A DNA stretch of 9,603 nt from Chloroflexota bacterium. Its GTDB lineage: Bacteria; Chloroflexota; Anaerolineae; Anaerolineales; Villigracilaceae. The stretch covers positions 1 to 9,603 of the forward strand of contig JAKAMM010000047.1 of NCBI GenBank assembly GCA_021812905.1, in the 5' to 3' direction. A program made the translations under genes and the position numbers. Under the pieces are notes generated by a model. The model had not been told where the DNA came from and ran no database searches. It saw only the letters and a list, made by a program, of their open reading frames with translations. Shown here one piece after another: positions 1 to 5,965 of the stretch (position 1 is the first letter of the stretch; each line of letters starts with the position of its first letter).

Positions 1-18
1 TCCCAAACGCTCACGCCC

Positions 19-62
19 CGTCAGCGTTCCCGCGGTGATATCCCTTCAAGGATACGCTGACG
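19..62. repeat. Perfect 9-bp inverted repeat (hairpin)
   Basis: CGTCAGCGT at 19-27 is the exact reverse complement of ACGCTGACG at 54-62. A second small stem (TATCC/GGATA) can form inside the loop. The structure lies just upstream of a GTTGGGC core-like site at 100-106, so it may be part of the folded arm of an attC-like element whose left end falls at or outside the window edge. That role is inference; the inverted repeat itself is directly visible. Confidence 0.55.
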
Positions 63-89
63 CCACGTCCCTCACAAGTACATTCTAAT

Positions 90-106
90 AACGCAGACCG
101 TTGGGC
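90..106 (+). other. attC-like right simple site before the DUF4386 gene
   Basis: AACGCAGACC followed by GTTGGGC fits the L'-spacer-R' layout of an integron attC, whose R' core is GTTRRRY. The same arrangement occurs at 1031-1046 (AACGCAAACC then GTTAGGC) and on the minus strand at 8187-8201 (AACGCAAATC then GTTAG). In each case a start codon on the same strand follows 35-50 bases later. The matching left half is not clear here; TCCCAAAC at the very start of the window is the only candidate. Confidence 0.45.
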
Positions 107-153
107 GGTTGGCCCCAGTCGCTCGTCGGATAAAACTGAAAGGATGAATGAAA

Positions 154-849
154 ATGATGAATCAAGTTACTAATACCGAAACTTCCGACTCCGATTGGAA
201 GAGTCTGTACAGAGTCGGTGGAGCGGCAGCCTTGCTCATGTTTGTGATAACTCTAGTCCAGAGTTTCATCTTCATCGTCTATCCGCCACCCAGCACAGTC
301 ATTGACTACTTCACGCTTTTTCAGAACAACAAGATTCTTGGGCTTCTAGACCTTGATCTCCTGTTAATCGTTATCAATGTCCTTTTGATGTTGATCTACC
401 TCGCCCTCTACACTGCCCTTGGACGATTCAATAAATCACATGTGGCAATTGCACTGACTATCGGTTTAGTAGGAACAACTCTCTTCTTTGCATCACGAGA
501 AGCGACTTTCGGTATGCTTTCGCTCAGCAACCAATATGCTGCTGCGACTACTGATGCTCAAAGGGCCATGCTTCTTGCGGCAGGGCAGACTTTACTTACC
601 ATCTACAATGGTACTGCATTTGACCTGAGTTATGTCCTTGGCGGGGTAGTCATCTTAATATTCTCCGTTGTCATGCTACAGAGCAATACGTTCAACAAGG
701 CAACAGCTTATGTGGGAATTGTGATGGGAGTATTGATGTTAGTGCCACCTACAGTCGGAATGATAGGGCTTCTTCTATCACTTATTTCTCTCATACCTAC
801 ACTTATTTGGTTAATCCTGATCGCCCGAAGGCTCTTCCAAATGAAATAA
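154..849 (+). CDS. DUF4386-like multi-pass membrane protein
   Basis: Predicted integral membrane protein of 231 residues with about six hydrophobic segments, near residues 22-42, 64-88, 97-115, 156-175, 182-201 and 203-226, and a short soluble N-terminus. Length, topology and sequence feel match the DUF4386 family, which has no established biochemical role. I chose the ATG at 154 because AAAGGA at 139-144 then sits 9 bases away; an in-frame ATG at 148 (two residues longer) would be only 3 bases from it, and ATG 157 is also possible. The gene is alone on its transcript side. An attC-like core lies 47 bases upstream and an attC-like inverted structure begins 6 bases after the stop, which is how an integron gene cassette is packed. 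No promoter is evident between that core and the start. Coding status is firm; the family call is by recognition, without a search. Confidence 0.8.
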   Translation: MMNQVTNTETSDSDWKSLYRVGGAAALLMFVITLVQSFIFIVYPPPSTVIDYFTLFQNNKILGLLDLDLLLIVINVLLMLIYLALYTALGRFNKSHVAIALTIGLVGTTLFFASREATFGMLSLSNQYAAATTDAQRAMLLAAGQTLLTIYNGTAFDLSYVLGGVVILIFSVVMLQSNTFNKATAYVGIVMGVLMLVPPTVGMIGLLLSLISLIPTLIWLILIARRLFQMK

Positions 850-854
850 ACGCC

Positions 855-1046
855 GCCTACCGATGCGTGCACTGGGGAAGTGCACCGCAGTACTTCGCAG
901 TCAAGCAGTTTTCTGGCTTCGAGTTTTTTCTGCTCCCAAGCCGAGTCCAGCCTGTGCTGACGGGTCGTCTTTCGCTCGCCGTGTCGAAGCACCAGTCCAG
1001 CCGTCGCTATCCTTTCAGGGTGTTGCACGAACGCAAACCGTTAGGC
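855..1046 (+). other. attC-like recombination site (about 192 bases)
   Basis: The left end reads GCCTACC at 855-861, then TGCGTGCA at 864-871. The right end reads TGCACGAACGCA at 1024-1035, then GTTAGGC at 1040-1046. The two ends pair imperfectly in the R''-L''...L'-R' order expected of an integron attC, with R'' one base off the RYYYAAC consensus. Inside are a perfect local hairpin (GTGCACT at 867-873 with AGTGCAC at 879-885) and a 29-base block shared with 1696-1724. At about 192 bases it is longer than most described attC sites. The last 33 bases before the R' core region (1012-1044) match the minus strand at 8187-8219 in 28 of 33 positions, so this is a repeated element. A chance inverted repeat is unlikely, but recombination function is inferred. 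Confidence 0.55.
913..941 (+). repeat. 29-base repeat, copy 1
   Basis: The block CTGGCTTCGAG, a T run, then CTGCTCCCAAGC recurs at 1696-1724 in the same orientation with a single substitution (position 929 T versus 1712 C). It lies inside the attC-like element after the DUF4386 gene. The two copies can be translated in overlapping frames, but those frames have no ribosome binding site and no other coding character, so I treat them as non-coding. Confidence 0.7.
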
Positions 1047-1083
1047 AGCCAATCGGCTTTCTACTGAAGGAGGTGTTATCTAT

Positions 1084-1458
1084 ATGAGTCCAACCCGCAT
1101 GTCACGGTTAGAATCAGCGATCCGCGTCGTCCTTGAGTTCAATGAAGCCTTCAACCGTCATGATGTCGCAGGTATGATGCAGCTTATGAGCGACGATTGT
1201 GTCTTCGAAAACACTGATCCGGCCCCCGACGGCGCTGTGTACTCGGGAAAGGAAGTTGTAACTCAGTTTTGGCAGGACTTCTTCCGCGAGTCGCCCCATG
1301 CCCACATCGAGATCGAGGAGATTTTCAGTTTGGGTTTGGGTCATCGCTGCGTGATGCGCTGGAAATACGATTGGGGAGATGGACATGTTCGCGGTGTAGA
1401 TATATTCAAAGAAAGAGACGGTCTCATCTGCGAAAAGTTGTCCTACGTCAAGGGATAG
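1084..1458 (+). CDS. NTF2-like / SnoaL-like domain protein
   Basis: A 124-residue single-domain protein of the nuclear transport factor 2 superfamily, the cone-shaped alpha+beta fold used by SnoaL and ketosteroid-isomerase-like proteins. Visible family traits are the N-terminal helix ending in a FNRHDVAGMMQLMSDDCVFE-type segment (about residues 23-42), a YSGKE motif near 54-58 that leads into the next helix, and a final run of strands ending near GVDIFKERDGLICEK. Such proteins bind or isomerise small hydrophobic molecules; the substrate cannot be told from sequence. The start is well supported: AGGAGG lies about 10 bases upstream of the ATG. The gene begins 37 bases after the GTTAGGC core and stands alone, consistent with integron cassette cargo. 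It converges with the minus-strand gene ending at 2004. Confidence 0.88.
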   Translation: MSPTRMSRLESAIRVVLEFNEAFNRHDVAGMMQLMSDDCVFENTDPAPDGAVYSGKEVVTQFWQDFFRESPHAHIEIEEIFSLGLGHRCVMRWKYDWGDGHVRGVDIFKERDGLICEKLSYVKG

Positions 1459-1537
1459 TATGGATACGAATAATGGAAGCAACTCTCAAATGGATTTCAC
1501 TCGAGGACAGTATTATCCGTAGATAGTATTTAGGGCT

Positions 1538-1740
1538 GCCTACGCCGGCGTGGCGTCCCTTCGCTTCGCTACGGCGGCTGGGACTGCCGCTTCGCGGCGT
1601 GCGGCATTTTCACCTGTGCCTGCATGTCCTGGCAGTCAGGTCAGGGCGGCGTGGCGCAGGCAAACATTTTTCCCTGGCCTGCCGGTCAGGGCAGGCTGGC
1701 TTCGAGTTTTTCCTGCTCCCAAGCAGAATCCACGCCCACC
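1538..1740 (+). other. Degenerate or truncated attC-like element
   Basis: GCTGCCTACG at about 1535-1544 followed by GGCGTGG resembles the left end of the element at 855 (GCCTACC then GCGTG). The 29-base block recurs at 1696-1724 and is followed by a GARTCCA-type sequence, as in copy 1. Several stems are visible: GGCGTCCC at 1552-1559 with GGGACTGCC at 1580-1588 (one bulged T), GCCGC/GCGGC at 1586-1598, and CCTGCC/GGCAGG at 1678-1695. No AACGCAAACC-GTTAGGC right end follows; the sequence instead passes into the 22-base repeats. I read this as an attC-like site that lost its right half. Non-coding. Confidence 0.4.
1696..1724 (+). repeat. 29-base repeat, copy 2
   Basis: This is the second copy of the block at 913-941, 28 of 29 bases identical and in the same orientation. 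Here it lies 158 bases after the GCCTACG left-end motif, against 58 in the first element, so about 100 GC-rich bases are extra in this copy. Confidence 0.7.
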
Positions 1741-1788
1741 TGAGAATCACGCGCCGTCTCCCACCGAAAACACGGCACGTTTTCGTTA

Positions 1789-1920
1789 TATCCCGATGAG
1801 GAAAAAGACAATTCTCAGTGAGGAACCCAAAGATTCTCGGTGAGAAATGTGGTGTTTCCCACTGAGGAAAGAACCGTTTCTCAGTGAGTATTCCCCTATT
1901 TCTCACCGAGAAATGTCCCA
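1789..1920. repeat. Six tandem 22-base units with a dyad core
   Basis: Units start at 1789, 1811, 1833, 1855, 1877 and 1899, exactly 22 bases apart. Each has a 15-base core with consensus WTTCTCASTGAGRAA, then a 7-base spacer that differs in every unit. Core positions T3, C4, C6, G10, A11, G12 and A14 are identical in all six. The core is close to palindromic around its eighth base; the last unit, TTTCTCACCGAGAAA, pairs six bases on each side. A weaker related unit (TCTCCCACCGAA) lies out of phase at 1757. The array fills the space between two convergent genes. No gene is supported here: the long minus-strand reading frame across it has no ribosome binding site, and a 22-base period shifts frame each unit. 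A protein-binding array or a cluster of small hairpins are both possible. Confidence 0.8.
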
Positions 1921-2003
1921 TCGTGGTTCGGGGGCTGTTTCCCTGAGCGGGCGTTGCCGGAAAGTTCAGTCGGGAGAGTACAGTGGGCTTCGAAAATATT
2001 CCG

Positions 2004-2408
2004 TCACCCATTGAAGGAATTGCGAACTTTGGCGGCAATCTGGCGCCGCGTCATTTTATCGGCGGTCTCAACAGCCGCGATCTGCACGCTGAGTTTTTCA
2101 CGGACGATACGTTTCTCGAGTTCGAACTTGGCCGCACCCGGGCCGAAGATCAAAACCGAGCCCGCAGTGCGGATCATAGAAATGACCTCGCCATAGAAAT
2201 GGTTGAGCTTCTCCAAGTATTGTCTGTCGGTGCGGTCCTCAGCGGGGCAGTGTTGCGCCCCATAGGGCGTTTTCGTACGCGCTCCCCCGCGAAAGCGAAC
2301 GTGTTTTTCCACCCCTGATTCCTGTATCCTGATTTCTTCTGTCCGGCCATCGAGGATGACCATTACTGCCTTTTTATGGTCAATCCAAAGTCCGATGTTT
2401 TTTAGCAT
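2004..2408 (-). CDS. Small eRF1-domain-2-like (baeRF-type) protein, tentative
   Basis: A 134-residue soluble protein that opens with an N-terminal strand reading IGLWIDHKKAVMVIL and ends with a GPGAAKFELEKRI stretch near residues 90-102. This combination recalls the bacterial eRF1-like (baeRF) and host-attachment-type families, and similar short proteins are often named translational machinery protein. Those families share the RNase H-like fold of eRF1 domain 2; a role at the ribosome is inference only. The reading frame extends 55 codons further upstream, but I chose the ATG at 2408 because AAGGAGGA lies just before it and a promoter-like sequence lies inside that extension. The preceding adenosine deaminase gene stops 91 bases upstream. 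It converges with the NTF2-like gene across the repeat region. Coding status is good; the function is not established. Confidence 0.72.
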   Translation of the reverse strand: MLKNIGLWIDHKKAVMVILDGRTEEIRIQESGVEKHVRFRGGARTKTPYGAQHCPAEDRTDRQYLEKLNHFYGEVISMIRTAGSVLIFGPGAAKFELEKRIVREKLSVQIAAVETADKMTRRQIAAKVRNSFNG

Positions 2409-2449
2409 CGTTCCTCCTTTCCTCGTATGTCCTTCTTGCCCCCAACACC

Positions 2450-2479
2450 AGTATACGTTTTTTCTGCCTGTCAATGCAA
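2450..2479 (-). promoter_or_regulatory. Putative promoter of the eRF1-like gene
   Basis: Read on the minus strand, TTGCAT (2474-2479), an 18-base spacer and TATACT (2450-2455) form a plausible sigma70-type promoter, with a predicted start about 34 bases before the ATG at 2408. An exact TTGACA overlaps at 2469-2474, but only 13 bases separate it from TATACT, too short for a standard promoter. The gap holds an A-tract. Confidence 0.4.
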
Positions 2480-2499
2480 CCCCGAATTTACCTCCAAGT

Positions 2500-3519
2500 T
2501 CAGCGCGAGTTGAAATATTTTTCCCAGACGAGTTTTTTCTGCTCCACTGGAATAAACGATGCTTCAAAAGCATAACGATTGCAGGCGGCGATATCCTCCA
2601 TGCTCATGCCGAGCACCTCGTGGGCGATACGATATTCGTTGTTGACATTGGTCTCCAACACTTCCGGGTCGTCCGAGTTGATGGTGACGCGCACGCCGAG
2701 ATCGAACAGTTTCTTGAGCGGATGGGCTTCAATGGTCGGCACGGAATTGGTCAAGTAATTGCTCCACGGGTTGACTTCGAGTGTGATGCCGCGCTCCTTG
2801 ACCGTATCCACCGCGGCCATGTCTTCGATAATATGGATGCCATGTCCGATGCGGTCCGGGCTGACCGTGTTGATCGTATCCACCACATAGGATGCGGGCG
2901 TATCTTCGCCGGAATGGATGGTCACTTTCAGCCCGGCATCTTTGGCTCTCAGAATGGGCCTGGCAAAATCACGGATCGGGTATCTCACTTCGCTATCCGC
3001 CAGATCCACGCCGATAAAATGCTCCCGGCGGCGGATCGCCCAGTCCACAGTTTTGATGCAGGACTCGACTCCCATGCTGCGCGTGGTGATGGCAATGTAA
3101 CCAATCGCCATGTCGAACTCGCTCTCGGCCCGGGCTTTGGCGCGCAGGAGTCCCTCCAGGCAGGCATCCCAGTCCAGGTTGTGGCCGCTAAAGGCCCAGT
3201 CTGGAGAGAAGCGGACTTCAAACAGCTTGATGTTTTGTTTCGCAGAATCTTCAAATAATTCCCAGGCAATGCGTTCCACAACGTCAGGCGAGGTAATGGC
3301 GCTTTGAAAAATCCCAAAGGCTTCCAACACGGCATGCAAATCACGCATCTGGTCCAGGACTTTTACATGTTTGTCCAGTTCAGCGACTTCATAGGATGGC
3401 AATTTCAAGCCGTATTGTTTGGCAACGTCAATGATCGTCTGCGTGCGGATGGCCCCTTCGAGATGAATATGAATTTCGGTCTTGCGGAGATCGTTGTAGC
3501 GGGCATCAAAGTTTTTCAT
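2500..3519 (-). CDS. add: Adenosine deaminase family protein
   Basis: Zinc-dependent amidohydrolase-fold deaminase of 339 residues, the usual length for bacterial adenosine deaminase, converting adenosine to inosine (and usually 2'-deoxyadenosine likewise) in cytosolic purine salvage. All signature sites are visible: HIHLEGA with zinc ligands H17 and H19, HSGE with H202 and E205 (most relatives have HAGE), RIGHG with H226, NPWSN at 250-254, and NSDDP with D283 and D284. Because this family also includes adenine deaminases and aminodeoxyfutalosine deaminases, the exact substrate is uncertain. The ATG at 3519 has only a weak AGGCAGG-like sequence upstream, but the KTEIHIHLEGA motif sits at the normal distance from it. 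A terminator-like hairpin separates it from the DsbA-like gene upstream, so it is probably transcribed separately. Confidence 0.92.
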   Translation of the reverse strand: MKNFDARYNDLRKTEIHIHLEGAIRTQTIIDVAKQYGLKLPSYEVAELDKHVKVLDQMRDLHAVLEAFGIFQSAITSPDVVERIAWELFEDSAKQNIKLFEVRFSPDWAFSGHNLDWDACLEGLLRAKARAESEFDMAIGYIAITTRSMGVESCIKTVDWAIRRREHFIGVDLADSEVRYPIRDFARPILRAKDAGLKVTIHSGEDTPASYVVDTINTVSPDRIGHGIHIIEDMAAVDTVKERGITLEVNPWSNYLTNSVPTIEAHPLKKLFDLGVRVTINSDDPEVLETNVNNEYRIAHEVLGMSMEDIAACNRYAFEASFIPVEQKKLVWEKYFNSR

Positions 3520-3588
3520 CGAAACCTGCCTTTTATTCCGGGAATGGTCACAATTTTACCCCCATCCAAAAGCAGTTTTTTTAAATGA

Positions 3589-3638
3589 AAACAACTCCGA
3601 AGTCACATGCATAAGGAGACGAGCCTTCGGAGTTGTTT
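3589..3638 (-). terminator. Terminator-like hairpin after the DsbA-like gene
   Basis: A perfect 14-base inverted repeat: AAACAACTCCGAAG at 3589-3602 and CTTCGGAGTTGTTT at 3625-3638, with a 22-base loop. It starts 16 bases past the stop of the DsbA-like gene. In minus-strand RNA the 3' arm ends in UUGUUUU, so the uridine run is partly within the stem and the terminator would work in either direction. The large loop is unusual for a simple terminator. Confidence 0.65.
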
Positions 3639-3654
3639 ATTTGATGTTGAGGGT

Positions 3655-4329
3655 CTAGCTGCCCGCCAGGATTGGGTCAATGATCGCTTTCAGTTCATCA
3701 AAAGACGGCGGTCCAACCAGTTTTTTACCGTTCACCACAAACGAGGGTGCGCCCATAAAGCCAAGGTTTTGTCCCTCGGCCAGGCTTTGGTCTACTTTCG
3801 CCTTATCCTGGCCTGAATCGAGACATTGGTTGAATTGGGCAACGTCCAGTCCCACTTGTGCGGCATAACTCTTCAAGCTGTTGACACTGAGTGAGGAGGA
3901 TGCATATAGCAGGTCATGGTATTCCCAGAACTTGCCCTGGTCAAAGGCGCACTGACCGGCCTCCGCCGCTTTCGGGGATTGCGGGGTAATGATCGGGAGA
4001 TCCTTCCACACAAAGCGGATCTTGTCGCCATAGGTATCCAGCACCTGCTTCAGGACGCCGGAATTATGCCAGGCCCGGCAGGATATGCAGCCGAAATCGC
4101 TATATTCAACAATGGAGACTTTGGCCGAGGCAGGCCCGCCCAGGGTCGGGTCAGAGGCGAGACGGGCGGCATCCAACGGTTTGGCGTGGGGACGCGTCAA
4201 CGTATAGATGATCACAGAGAGAAGGATGACGCCGGTTATACCGTATCCGACTACGGACTGTACGATTTGCCGCGAGCGACGTCTTTCTCGCATGGCTTGT
4301 CGTTTGCTTTTATGGGTCTCTTTCGACAT
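3655..4329 (-). CDS. Membrane-anchored DsbA-like thiol oxidoreductase
   Basis: A 224-residue protein of the DsbA / thioredoxin_4 group. A very basic N-terminus (residues 1-21) precedes one transmembrane anchor at about 22-44, so the catalytic domain should face the outside of the membrane. The thioredoxin-type active site is C81-I-S-C84 after VEYSDFG, and the cis-proline is P195 in GAPSFVVNG. A second pair, C127 (in QCAFDQGKFWEYHDLL) and C169, occurs in the helical insert, as in many DsbA-like proteins of Gram-positive-type and Chloroflexota bacteria. The likely role is forming or exchanging disulfides in exported proteins. The start has AAGGAT about 7 bases upstream. A terminator-like hairpin follows the stop. 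No DsbB or VKOR partner lies in the window. Confidence 0.9.
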   Translation of the reverse strand: MSKETHKSKRQAMRERRRSRQIVQSVVGYGITGVILLSVIIYTLTRPHAKPLDAARLASDPTLGGPASAKVSIVEYSDFGCISCRAWHNSGVLKQVLDTYGDKIRFVWKDLPIITPQSPKAAEAGQCAFDQGKFWEYHDLLYASSSLSVNSLKSYAAQVGLDVAQFNQCLDSGQDKAKVDQSLAEGQNLGFMGAPSFVVNGKKLVGPPSFDELKAIIDPILAGS

Positions 4330-4420
4330 AATCTATCCTTGTAATGGTCTTCAGGTTAGATGCAGAGGAGACTTTTTGGTTGCACCGACTCCAGGTTTTG
4401 TACACGGATCGGACAGATTG

Positions 4421-4440
4421 CTTCCGTTCCTTCACGGAAG
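4421..4440. repeat. Perfect 7-bp hairpin upstream of the DsbA-like gene
   Basis: CTTCCGT (4421-4427) and ACGGAAG (4434-4440) flank a 6-base loop. The hairpin lies in the 156-base gap between the lipoprotein stop and the DsbA-like start. No T-run follows on the minus strand, so it is not a clear terminator. A second small dyad, AAGGTT-CGCT-AACCTT at 4488-4503, overlaps the lipoprotein stop codon and may act as a weak terminator. I see no convincing promoter in this gap. Confidence 0.4.
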
Positions 4441-4485
4441 AATCCGAGGCATCCAATTATCGCCTGGGAAGCATTTTGAAAATTG

Positions 4486-5238
4486 CTAAGGTTCGCTAAC
4501 CTTGACCCAATCGAAGGCAGCAGTGACCGGCGTGTTCTCAAAGGAGGACACCGAAAGCCCCACTTTGCCCTCGTTCAGGTTGAAACGGGAGACATCCAAT
4601 TTGCGGAAGAGTTTGCCGTTCAAATACAGCAAGAGATATTTCCCCTGACAAGTCAGGCCGATCTCATTCTGCACGCCGCCTTTCTTTATGTATTCAGAAT
4701 CAGACATGGCGATTGGCGTATAGCGCGCCACATCCTTGTCCAGCCATTGACCGTACAGCACGTTATACGTCCCGTCGCCCGAGATATTGAATTCGAACCA
4801 GCCGTCCTGTTCACTGTAGCGGCAGATCAGGCCGAGGGAGGCGGGATCCTGGCCCTGGTTCTGCATGAGCGCGTCCACGCGGACGTCAGAATATGTGAAG
4901 GAACCGGCAATGGCATAGACCCAGTCGTAGGGCGCGGCCAGGTCAAAGACCAGGAAACCGTTATTCAGGCGGGTCTGAGGCGTGTCCGCACCCCCGGCTT
5001 GCAGGATCGCCCAGCGAGACAGTTCGTTGTCAAAATTTTCGGTGAAGTACGGGGATTCCGGTGTTGGGACCAGGGTTGGGGTGAGCGTTGGAACGATGGT
5101 GGCAGTCGCGCTTGGAAGCGGGGTATGTGTCGTTGGTGGAAGAGTCGGCTCAAGGGTGGGAATGGGAGTGGCAGGCTGGCAGGCAGCGCACCAGATGATC
5201 ACGAAAAGATACAAGGGAAACCGGTGGAATTTTTTCAT
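4486..5238 (-). CDS. Lipoprotein with Thr/Pro linker and a jelly-roll-like domain
   Basis: A 250-residue exported lipoprotein. MKKF and a hydrophobic stretch lead to a lipobox-like CAAC, placing the lipidated cysteine at C20. Residues 21-63 are a Thr/Pro-rich linker (TPTLVPTPE-type), a style common in Chloroflexota surface proteins. The rest (64-250) looks like a beta-sandwich of the concanavalin/DUF1080 kind: FTENFDN at the start, YAIAGSFTYSDVRVDALM, GLICRYSEQDGWFEFNISGDGTYNV, LLLYLNGKLFRKLD, and a closing AAFDWVKV. Such domains usually bind or act on sugars, but no catalytic residues can be assigned. There is no Shine-Dalgarno sequence before the ATG; a TAAAAT at 5245-5250 lies 6 bases upstream, which would suit a leaderless transcript. 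The gene stands 92 bases downstream of the methyltransferase. Confidence 0.85.
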   Translation of the reverse strand: MKKFHRFPLYLFVIIWCAACQPATPIPTLEPTLPPTTHTPLPSATATIVPTLTPTLVPTPESPYFTENFDNELSRWAILQAGGADTPQTRLNNGFLVFDLAAPYDWVYAIAGSFTYSDVRVDALMQNQGQDPASLGLICRYSEQDGWFEFNISGDGTYNVLYGQWLDKDVARYTPIAMSDSEYIKKGGVQNEIGLTCQGKYLLLYLNGKLFRKLDVSRFNLNEGKVGLSVSSFENTPVTAAFDWVKVSEP

Positions 5239-5244
5239 CTACTG

Positions 5245-5250
5245 ATTTTA
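5245..5250 (-). promoter_or_regulatory. Possible -10 box for a leaderless lipoprotein mRNA
   Basis: TAAAAT on the minus strand ends 6 bases before the lipoprotein ATG. A transcript started from it would begin at or next to the start codon, which would explain the missing ribosome binding site. No good -35 box is visible 17 bases upstream, so this is weak. Confidence 0.25.
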
Positions 5251-5330
5251 AACCAGAAGACCACCGCTGAGGAGGCGTGAGATTGGGTACTGACGATCAC
5301 CAAACCGGCTGGCTTCAACAAAATCCGCGA

Positions 5331-5891
5331 TCAGGATGCAAAGCGATAAAAATCCATGTGCGCCAATTGAAGTCTCTCTACCTTGTGAAAGCCTGCTTTG
5401 CTGGCGAGGTCTTCAACCACATCCGGCTTGAGGCGATGCTCCAGCGGCGGTCCCGCCTGCTCATCCTCTCGATAGGGCCATTCCAACACAGCCACCCTGC
5501 TTTTTGCCACTCTGCGTGCTTCCTTGAGCGCCTTTAAGGGATCGTCCGTTTCATGGAGCACATGGCCGAGAAATACCAGGTCAAACGAAGCATCCTCAAA
5601 CGGAATCCCCTCCGCCGCAGTTTCCCTAAACTGCCCGCCTGGAACGTAGCCGCGAGCGACCTCAAGCAATTTGGGATTCGTGTCTATGCCAGCCACCTGC
5701 AAGCCCAGCTTGGAGAACGCTTCGGCAAATATGCCTGTGCCGGTCCCCACGTCCAACACACTCTTGACGGTCAAACCTTCCATACTCAAAGCGACAACAC
5801 GCTCCACTTCGAAGAGAGCCATTCTCTCGGCGGAACGCAATCGGTCAGCCTCGCCATGAAAGCGACGTTCGTGCAAATGTGAATCGTTCAA
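5331..5891 (-). CDS. Class I SAM-dependent methyltransferase
   Basis: A 186-residue cytosolic methyltransferase with a Rossmann-like fold. Motif I is LDVGTGTG at residues 46-53, the acidic residue ending strand 2 is D70 in AGIDTNP, and a post-motif AEGIPFEDASFDLVFLGHVLHE matches UbiE-like (methyltransferase type 11) enzymes. The acceptor is unknown. I chose a TTG start at 5891: GGAGG lies 5 bases upstream of it, while the in-frame ATG at 5942 has no ribosome binding site and would add 17 unlike residues. It lies 74 bases after the B3/B4-domain gene on the same strand. It is a little shorter than most relatives, which often have more than 200 residues. Confidence 0.88.
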   Translation of the reverse strand: MNDSHLHERRFHGEADRLRSAERMALFEVERVVALSMEGLTVKSVLDVGTGTGIFAEAFSKLGLQVAGIDTNPKLLEVARGYVPGGQFRETAAEGIPFEDASFDLVFLGHVLHETDDPLKALKEARRVAKSRVAVLEWPYREDEQAGPPLEHRLKPDVVEDLASKAGFHKVERLQLAHMDFYRFAS

Positions 5892-5965
5892 AGTAACCTC
5901 CAAAGTTGAAAATTTGATGTTTATCCGCTCCCAGCAGTTCACTCACTTTACCAGTATGCGGGGAC

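Noticed and set aside
708..1067. Open frames on both strands within the attC-like element at 855-1046.
   Set aside because: They have no start signals, overlap the end of the DUF4386 gene or the inverted-repeat structure, and share only the repeated block with the second element.
1789..1920. CRISPR array.
   Set aside because: The repeat core is 15 bases and the spacers are 7, far below CRISPR sizes, and no cas gene is present.
1610..2038. A 142-codon open frame on the minus strand across the 22-base array.
   Set aside because: It has no ribosome binding site, the 22-base period changes frame with each unit, and the frame crosses an attC-like region and overlaps the end of the real gene at 2004.
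2529..2545. A 17-base exact match between the end of the adenosine deaminase gene and the 29-base repeat (CGAGTTTTTTCTGCTCC at 920-936).
   Set aside because: Here it encodes EQKKLV within a normal deaminase C-terminus, the flanks do not match, and a T run inflates the match. I treat it as coincidence, although it is longer than expected by chance.
2356..3258. A 300-codon plus-strand open frame opposite the adenosine deaminase gene.
   Set aside because: It is the antisense shadow of a gene with every expected catalytic motif, and its own translation shows no family features. The same holds for the 265-codon plus-strand frame at 4483-5280 opposite the lipoprotein.
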